DNA of 59,553 nucleotides from assembly GCA_002308915.1 (NCBI GenBank), contig DBWI01000028.1, positions 1 to 59,553 on the forward strand, given 5' to 3'. The notes under the pieces are model-generated. The model ran no database searches, was not told where the DNA came from, and saw only the letters and a list, made by a program, of their open reading frames with translations. The DNA comes from Christensenella sp. UBA1242. GTDB taxonomy: Bacteria; Bacillota; Clostridia; Christensenellales; UBA1242. Positions 54,329 through 59,553 of the stretch are shown one piece after another; the stretch's first letter is position 1; each line of letters begins with the position of its first letter. A program made the translations under genes and the position numbers.

Positions 54329-56188
54329 TTACTCCTTATTTTCTGCTTGTTCTTGAAGCAGTTTCATTTGTTTATGCTGTCTTATATGCTCCAAAAACTT
54401 AACTTCTATTTCACAATTATTTTCTAGCATCTTTGAATATTCGTTACCTAGCATAAATGCAATATGTTCGTTAATATGCAAGTCATGTTCGTCAATTTCA
54501 CTTACTTTAACCTTTTTGCCTTTTGAAAGTTCAATATTTTCTTTTGATGCTTTTTTTGTGTGTAGTTCATTTATATCTTGAGCATTTTCCCATATTCCAA
54601 ATCCCAACAAATCAAGTGCTTTTAACCTCATTCTGTTTGAAAGTTTTCCATTCTCATCCTGAAGCAATCCAGCATTTAGAAGTTCAAAAACCATACTCCT
54701 TCGTTGTGCTAAACTTTCTGTTAATTCACTATCTGTTTCAAATACAATATCTTCACTTGAAATATCGCTATTTGAAAAATAAAAAACTTCAAGTTCGCCA
54801 TTATCCCCAACGATTTTTGTTAATCTTGGAAATGTTGCAAATTGCTTGTATAATCTTAGAATTTGTCCACCAAGTTGTCTGATGCTTTCTTTTATTCTTT
54901 CAGAAGTTGGTGCTATTCTTGACTCATCTTGTTCAATTAAAAGTTGAAGTGCAACACCACTTAAATTTGTGTATGATGATGCATTTTTGATTAAATCAGA
55001 AACTCCAGAAATTACCATAAATTCAGAAAGCAGAGCTCCTTCTTCTCTTTCAAAATCAGCAGGAACACTTTGAGTTGACATATATCTTGGAATATTTGAG
55101 CCTTGTCTGTATACCAGAATTTTACCTGGAGAAAGTCCTTCTTCTTCAAGATTGTCAAGGTCAACACTACCATCTTCAACAGTTAAAACGCCCATTGATA
55201 TACGATTAAGAAATTCGTGTTTTCTGTTCTTTACTGCATTGTAGGCTCTTTGTACTGGAATAAGTCTTTCAACTATTCCTGTTCCCCAGAAACAACCTGT
55301 TTGCTCTATGCTAACTTGTTTGATGAAAGGAAATCCCCTTTCTCCATTTACACGATTAATAAAAGGCAGTTCACCATCATATACAAGTTTGTTGCCTGCA
55401 ATAATGATAAGTCTGCCATTTGGATATTCTTTTGTTGGTTTTTCATATCTCTCTATTACAAGTGCATGATTATTCTTTATTCCACTTGTTACCCTACTTG
55501 TCTGTGTGGTATAGCCAAGTCCACCAATTCCCAACGATGTATTATCCAATGAAAATACATTTATTTCTTCACCTTGAACGTCAACATTATAAATTCTTTT
55601 AAGTTCATCAACATGATATGCTTTTGCATGAATAATACTTTGACAATCATCAATGTCTTCTGCACATGTGTTGTCTGGAAATATTTCAAATGGTGAACAT
55701 ACTGAAATCCTTATATCTCCTTGAGAAATCCCCTTTTCACCATCTTTTGCGATAATATTTCCAAGGTTTGTATCCCAAATAATTTTGTAAAAACTTGTTC
55801 CACAAACTTCACTCCATTTTGTTGCATCGCAAATTAATTTATTTACATCATTGCGATTATATATTGAATTTAATATTCTTTTGCATAATTTTGCTGTTTT
55901 TATGTCACTATCATCTGTTGAAGCTGGTACTACAGACATTATTGGTCTTACTTTTTGTAATTTGGCAAGTCTAATTTCCACAGTTGGTGCAATATGGTTA
56001 TACACTTCTCTTTCTTGCCAAAAATATTGTTTTTCGTATTCTTCAACTTCACTATTTGGTGCAACTTGGCAATATTGATTTCCCATTAAAAAATTCATAC
56101 ACAATTGCCACATTGCTTCATATGATTTTCTTTTTTGCTGACGATTTTTAAAATCACTTAAAACTTCTTGAACTATATCTTGTTTCAT
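54329..56188 (-). CDS. Podovirus-type portal protein
   Basis: A 619-residue protein of P22/T7-like portal layout. It begins with helices then NFLMGNQYCQV; VYNHIAPTVEIRLAKLQKVRP, KWSEVCGTSFYKIIWD, CSPFEIFPDN and FWGTGIVERLIPVQRAYNAV form the wing and crown; GVALQLLIEQDESRIAP and the C-terminal HDLHINEHIAFMLGN complete it. Its size lies between the T7 (about 536) and P22 (about 725) portals. It should form the dodecameric DNA channel. The motor ATPase that normally docks on it is absent from this operon. Confidence 0.85.
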   Translation of the reverse strand: MKQDIVQEVLSDFKNRQQKRKSYEAMWQLCMNFLMGNQYCQVAPNSEVEEYEKQYFWQEREVYNHIAPTVEIRLAKLQKVRPIMSVVPASTDDSDIKTAKLCKRILNSIYNRNDVNKLICDATKWSEVCGTSFYKIIWDTNLGNIIAKDGEKGISQGDIRISVCSPFEIFPDNTCAEDIDDCQSIIHAKAYHVDELKRIYNVDVQGEEINVFSLDNTSLGIGGLGYTTQTSRVTSGIKNNHALVIERYEKPTKEYPNGRLIIIAGNKLVYDGELPFINRVNGERGFPFIKQVSIEQTGCFWGTGIVERLIPVQRAYNAVKNRKHEFLNRISMGVLTVEDGSVDLDNLEEEGLSPGKILVYRQGSNIPRYMSTQSVPADFEREEGALLSEFMVISGVSDLIKNASSYTNLSGVALQLLIEQDESRIAPTSERIKESIRQLGGQILRLYKQFATFPRLTKIVGDNGELEVFYFSNSDISSEDIVFETDSELTESLAQRRSMVFELLNAGLLQDENGKLSNRMRLKALDLLGFGIWENAQDINELHTKKASKENIELSKGKKVKVSEIDEHDLHINEHIAFMLGNEYSKMLENNCEIEVKFLEHIRQHKQMKLLQEQAENKE

Positions 56189-56196
56189 TATTCCTC

Positions 56197-56397
56197 CTAA
56201 ATCTTTTTTTGTTTTTTATATGGTGCTGGAATACTTTTGGGCACAAAAACTGTTCTGGATACTTCACTGAACTCTTTTATACAATCTTTACAGATACTTA
56301 GTATTGATTTTTGTTGTCTTATAATTGTATAATCTGCCAAATTTTTGCAACCACCTAAATCACATTTAGTTTTGTAAATACACTCTTTAATTTCCAT
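56197..56397 (-). CDS. Small zinc-ribbon protein
   Basis: About 66 residues with two cysteine pairs (KCDLGGC and SICKDCIKEF), a probable four-cysteine zinc ribbon, and a basic C-terminus (PKSIPAPYKKQKK). Three in-frame ATGs lie at 56409, 56403 and 56397; the last has GGAG six bases upstream and is preferred. It overlaps the end of the upstream gene. It may be a DNA- or terminase-binding adaptor; this is inference. Confidence 0.65.
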   Translation of the reverse strand: MEIKECIYKTKCDLGGCKNLADYTIIRQQKSILSICKDCIKEFSEVSRTVFVPKSIPAPYKKQKKI

Positions 56398-56686
56398 CTT
56401 CATCTCCATTATTAAGCAACTTAAGAAGCCTTAACCTTTCTTCTTCTAGTTGTTCATCTGTCATGTTTTCATATTTTGAATTTTGTTCAGCATAATTCTC
56501 TAGAAAAACTTTTGCTGCTGGTATATCTGGTGAAATATATTTTTTTGTTACTTTCCTCTTTGATAATTTTTCATTTCCTTCTTCATCTATCACATATTCT
56601 TCTATTATTTCATCGCAGTTATAACCTAGTGCTTTTTTGAGTAATGCTTCTTGAATTTTTGACATCTGCTCTTCATCATGTTCCAT
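56387..56686 (-). CDS. Terminase-small-subunit-like protein, first gene of the capsid operon
   Basis: A 99-residue acidic protein: a helical start (EEQMSKIQEALLKKALGY), EIIEEYVIDEEGNEKLSKR, then KVTKKYISPDIPAAKVFLEN and an Asp/Glu-rich end. This form (A-L-G-Y, E-E-Y, K-R-x-V-T-K-K, P-D-x-x-A) is like short phage terminase-small-subunit-associated proteins of Firmicutes, although no helix-turn-helix is obvious. AAGGGG precedes the ATG. In a complete phage a large terminase would come next; here it does not. The identity is tentative. Confidence 0.6.
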   Translation of the reverse strand: MEHDEEQMSKIQEALLKKALGYNCDEIIEEYVIDEEGNEKLSKRKVTKKYISPDIPAAKVFLENYAEQNSKYENMTDEQLEEERLRLLKLLNNGDEDGN

Positions 56687-56714
56687 AAAAGCCCCTTATT
56701 TGCAAAATTGATAC

Positions 56715-56747
56715 AAAAAAAGCCAAATATTAAATCTAATACTTGAC
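56715..56747 (-). terminator. Terminator or attenuator upstream of the capsid operon
   Basis: GTCAAGTATTA and TTAATATTTGGC pair (G-U pairs included) around a short loop and are followed by seven T residues on the minus strand. It lies after the surface protein gene and only 28 bases before the capsid-operon start, leaving no room for a normal promoter between. Confidence 0.7.
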
Positions 56748-56807
56748 TTCTTTTATAAATATATTAAATTATAAATTTTTAAATTGCCAGACTTTATGAC
56801 ATTTTTT

Positions 56808-59513
56808 TTAATAATACATATTTTTATATGAATTATCTTTTCTCTTTCTTACAATAAAGAATATTAATAGTCCAACAATTACGACACCTGCAACACTTCC
56901 ACCAATTATAAACCACAAGGAAGCCATGCTCTTTGAGTCTTTTTGTTCTTCAAAGAAATTTGCAACCAAAATCATGCTTTCTTGCTCATCATCTATTAAT
57001 AATGAGAAGTTTGCTTCTTCTGATTGAACACCAAGGTTTTTGGTACCATCAGACAAATACCAGTTTGTAAATTCCATATCTGAAGGAACAGAAATTGAAA
57101 TTCTGCAAGTTGAACCTTTTTTGAGTTTTTGAGAAATAACACCATTTGCATCTGGAGATACTTCCATATCATTGATGAAAATTTTTGCTAAATTACCCTC
57201 AATTATTTCTGCATTTTTTGCAAATTTTATTGTTACTTCACAAACTTGTTTTGTAAACACTGCAACAAAAGTAAACTTTTCTTCATCAAATGTAAAACTA
57301 TTTAGTATTCCATTTGCACCAAATGCTGTTTCGTTGAATACAATAGAAAGAGTTTGTCCACCATGAACAAAATTTTCATCTTCTAAATTAATTTTCCAAC
57401 CAGAAAAAGCAAAATCACTTGTTGGTTGAGCAAAATAACTTAATGTTTGGCCATAATATATTTCATCAGTAATTATTTGTTGCTTTACATTTGCGTTTGC
57501 ACTTGATCTTCTTATTGTGCCATGCAAAGCATCTTCTGTTGTTATTTCCACAGTATATTTTATTGTGTCCAAAATGAAACTATATGTACCTTCATTTTGC
57601 ATTGTGCAATTATCAAGAACATAAACATTAACCATATTGCCGTTCTTTTCTAATTGTCCCCAAGCAATATTGCTATCATTAAGTTTGTATAATGTGCAAA
57701 CTGCACCACTTATTTGTCTTTTTGAAGATACAACAACTTTATTTCCAACAGTGTATGTTGCAGAATCAGTTTCTTCATCTTCAACAATTTCTACTTCTTC
57801 ATTTTCTATAACATCTAAGATTTCACTGTTTAACATTAAATTTGTTCCATTACATTTGAGACCTATAATCTTATAGAACAAATTAATGTTTTCTGCATTG
57901 GTAACATAACCACCAATAATAATATTTCCACCATAAATATATTCTTGATTGTTATCTAAAAATTCAATAACATTTGAAGATATATTTGGTTTTGTTAATG
58001 ATGTAAATGAATCATCTTCACTAAGTTCAAAAGAAAATGTTGAAAATCTTTGCAAATATGGTAATGAAACTTTGTCTGTTATTCTCCAGTAACTATTAAA
58101 GTTTAATCCTCTATTTGGATCGAAATGCTCAGGATTTGTATAAAACTCTTTTAGGTATAAAGTTGATGCTGGTACAAATAAATGAACAATACTTGAATAG
58201 TCAAAAGCAATATAATTATTGTTAAAATAATATATAAGGTTTTCTGCATTTCCAATATGCTCACCAGCAATTGTTGTGTAGAAATAACCAATACTTCCAT
58301 TGATTGGTGTGTCATTTGGACAAGCAATTTCACTAATGAAAGGATTGAATGTTACTTCGCCAGTAACTGAACCATCAAGAATACAATTCTTAATTTCTGT
58401 TGTGTTACCAAGTGCATACGCGAACATACCACCTAATTTGCTTTGAGTTGGAACACTCATAAATTCAACATCAATTGTTTGAATGATGTTTGTTATTTTG
58501 CTATTTTGAACATAACCAACTGCACCACCATAATAGAGTTGTTTTGAATTATCTTTCATTTCAAAAACAGCTTTATTGATTGTATGGCAATTTGATATTT
58601 GTGTTCCACCTTGTGCAACTGCAACAAGTCCACCAGCATAAACAGAACTAACTGATGACACAACAAGATAACTTGAATGTCCATCTGTTTCAATGTCTGG
58701 ATCTTCTGGTTCTTCAGGTTCTTCGGGATCAGTTGGATCGTCTGGATTTTCTGGGTCTTCTGGATCACTTGGATCACTTGGATCTTGTGGATCTTCGGGA
58801 TCAGTTGGATCGTCAGGGTTTTCTGGATTCTCTGGATCAGTTGGATCGTCTGTTCCTTGCCCTTGTTCGTTATCATCATCCTCGTCACCAATATTAAATA
58901 TTACAGGTGCATCATCTGTTTGATTGTCATCAACTGGTGGATTCTCTGGGTTATCTGGGTTTTCTGGGTTTTCTGGATTATCTGGATTATCTGGATTGTC
59001 TGGATTATCTGGATTATCTGGGTTATCTGGATTATCAGGATTTTCTGGGTCTTCAGGGTCATCTGGTATAACTATTTCAGTCCCTCCAACAATTGAAACA
59101 TTTTCTATTGTTGTTCCAACAGCATTTGCAACCAAAAATGCAACTTTTGAAATATATGAATCTGTTCTGTTTTTCAATTTTATTGTTATGTGCTCAAGCT
59201 TTAGGTCATAAATTTTTGCACCAACTGTATTTAAGAAAATTGCAACATCACCTTCTGTTGCTTCAATAGTTAAATTTTTTATTGTATGTCCATTACCATT
59301 TAATGTTCCAGTAAATCTTTGAATTGGTGTGAATGGCGTTTGATCATAATCAAAATCTTTATTTAGATAATAATTCCCATTTTCTTCTAAAACAGAAAAA
59401 GATGTTAACTCAACTTGATTGTTTGAATCAGCAAAAACAACCTTTTGCGTATTAACAAAAAAAGGAAGTGCCAATATAAATATTAAAACAAAAATTAAAC
59501 CAGACTTTCTCAA
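56808..59513 (-). CDS. Large surface protein with Asp/Asn/Pro repeat linker
   Basis: About 901 residues. A TTG at 59513 has GGAGG five bases upstream and gives a natural signal peptide (RKSGLIFVLIFILALPFF); an ATG at 59525 is in frame without a ribosome site. After cleavage near VFA-DS comes a GLUG-like beta-helix part (GNGHTIKNLTIEA), then about 130 residues of DNP/DPE/ENP repeats, more beta-helix (YAGGLVAVAQGG) and a late Bacterial-repeat domain (GTIRRSSAN, FAFSGWKINL). A C-terminal helix (WFIIGGSVAGVVIVGLLIFF) and basic tail anchor it. No LPXTG is seen. Confidence 0.8.
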   Translation of the reverse strand: MRKSGLIFVLIFILALPFFVNTQKVVFADSNNQVELTSFSVLEENGNYYLNKDFDYDQTPFTPIQRFTGTLNGNGHTIKNLTIEATEGDVAIFLNTVGAKIYDLKLEHITIKLKNRTDSYISKVAFLVANAVGTTIENVSIVGGTEIVIPDDPEDPENPDNPDNPDNPDNPDNPDNPDNPENPENPDNPENPPVDDNQTDDAPVIFNIGDEDDDNEQGQGTDDPTDPENPENPDDPTDPEDPQDPSDPSDPEDPENPDDPTDPEEPEEPEDPDIETDGHSSYLVVSSVSSVYAGGLVAVAQGGTQISNCHTINKAVFEMKDNSKQLYYGGAVGYVQNSKITNIIQTIDVEFMSVPTQSKLGGMFAYALGNTTEIKNCILDGSVTGEVTFNPFISEIACPNDTPINGSIGYFYTTIAGEHIGNAENLIYYFNNNYIAFDYSSIVHLFVPASTLYLKEFYTNPEHFDPNRGLNFNSYWRITDKVSLPYLQRFSTFSFELSEDDSFTSLTKPNISSNVIEFLDNNQEYIYGGNIIIGGYVTNAENINLFYKIIGLKCNGTNLMLNSEILDVIENEEVEIVEDEETDSATYTVGNKVVVSSKRQISGAVCTLYKLNDSNIAWGQLEKNGNMVNVYVLDNCTMQNEGTYSFILDTIKYTVEITTEDALHGTIRRSSANANVKQQIITDEIYYGQTLSYFAQPTSDFAFSGWKINLEDENFVHGGQTLSIVFNETAFGANGILNSFTFDEEKFTFVAVFTKQVCEVTIKFAKNAEIIEGNLAKIFINDMEVSPDANGVISQKLKKGSTCRISISVPSDMEFTNWYLSDGTKNLGVQSEEANFSLLIDDEQESMILVANFFEEQKDSKSMASLWFIIGGSVAGVVIVGLLIFFIVRKRKDNSYKNMYY
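58670..59070 (-). repeat. 9-base DNP/DPE/ENP codon repeats
   Basis: Two blocks (about 58690-58850 and 58930-59065) of 9-base units encoding Asp-Asn-Pro, Glu-Asn-Pro, Asp-Pro-Glu and similar triplets inside the surface protein. The units keep the reading frame, so copy number can change without frameshift and would alter stalk length. Confidence 0.85.
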
Positions 59514-59553
59514 AAATGCCTCCATTTTGAAATAGTAGCGTCATATTGTATTA

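Noticed and set aside
48636..56686. Ordinary complete prophage
   Set aside because: No large terminase, integrase, repressor, replication, tail fibre or endolysin gene is visible, and no att-like repeats flank it within the window.
48636..56686. Tailocin or encapsulin
   Set aside because: A portal, scaffold and head-tail adaptor are present, and there is no contractile sheath or tube, so neither model fits.
58655..59211. Plus-strand frames rich in Ser-Gly, Trp-Ile or Leu-Asp opposite the DNP repeats
   Set aside because: They are shadows of the 9-base repeats in the minus-strand surface protein.
1..59553. tRNA, rRNA or transposase genes
   Set aside because: I found no cloverleaf, rRNA-like stretch, or DDE, HUH or serine/tyrosine recombinase motif in any long frame.

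Overview
The window is AT-rich and reads as a chromosomal segment of an uncultured Gram-positive bacterium, probably a gut-type Clostridia lineage. The evidence is an MurE with the meso-diaminopimelate-type DNPR motif, RNase J, Firmicutes-style Shine-Dalgarno sites, several lipobox lipoproteins, SipW/TasA-type exported proteins, and very large surface proteins held by transmembrane helices rather than an LPXTG signal. I saw no rRNA, tRNA, CRISPR array, transposase or integrase.

Region 1 (1-2700): a three-gene TasA-like surface-protein operon on the minus strand. Its leader carries a cyclic-di-GMP-I (GEMM) riboswitch aptamer whose 3' end overlaps an intrinsic terminator. Region 2 (2.8-10 kb): single housekeeping or accessory genes (histidine phosphatase, MgtC, two HD proteins, lipoproteins, an unknown protein). 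It ends with a BspA-type leucine-rich-repeat lipoprotein lying between ftsW and a diverged second copy of the ftsW 3' end. Region 3 (10-18.3 kb): murE-mraY-murD-ftsW, a uridine-kinase-like protein, a structured repeat cluster, lysS and a lytic transglycosylase. Region 4 (18.5-26.7 kb): a small membrane protein, a two-nuclease fusion protein (DEDDh exonuclease plus a probable PD-(D/E)XK domain), a parE-parC type topoisomerase pair and a displaced murG.

Region 5 (26.7-34.7 kb) is one 2633-residue MBG-repeat surface protein. Region 6 (34.8-47.5 kb) has tRNA wobble-uridine modification genes (U32 peptidase TrhP and methyltransferase TrmR), a cysteine-desulfurase-like enzyme with a DUF3343 sulfur/selenium-carrier-like partner, and RNase J. 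TrhP and TrmR are separated by a 7.3-kb tandem cluster of three GLUG-type surface proteins, two of them paired with a small lipoprotein. Two of the GLUG promoters are nearly identical and palindromic.

Region 7 (48.6-56.7 kb) is the most unusual part: ten tightly packed, intact genes of podovirus type. They comprise a terminase-small-subunit-like protein, a zinc-ribbon protein, portal, scaffold, major capsid protein, a small protein, a head-tail adaptor, a tail/stabilisation protein, a coiled-coil protein and a BhlA/UviB-type holin. After the holin comes an overlapping 49-codon cationic amphipathic peptide gene, then a strong terminator. No large terminase, integrase, repressor or replication gene is visible beside it, so it is a candidate domesticated particle, gene-transfer-agent-like element or packaging-dependent satellite. 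Region 8 (56.8-59.5 kb) is another large surface protein with an Asp/Asn/Pro repeat linker.

The window therefore combines conserved cell-wall, translation and topology genes with a heavy investment in surface proteins, probably partly under cyclic-di-GMP control, and one compact virion-gene operon.
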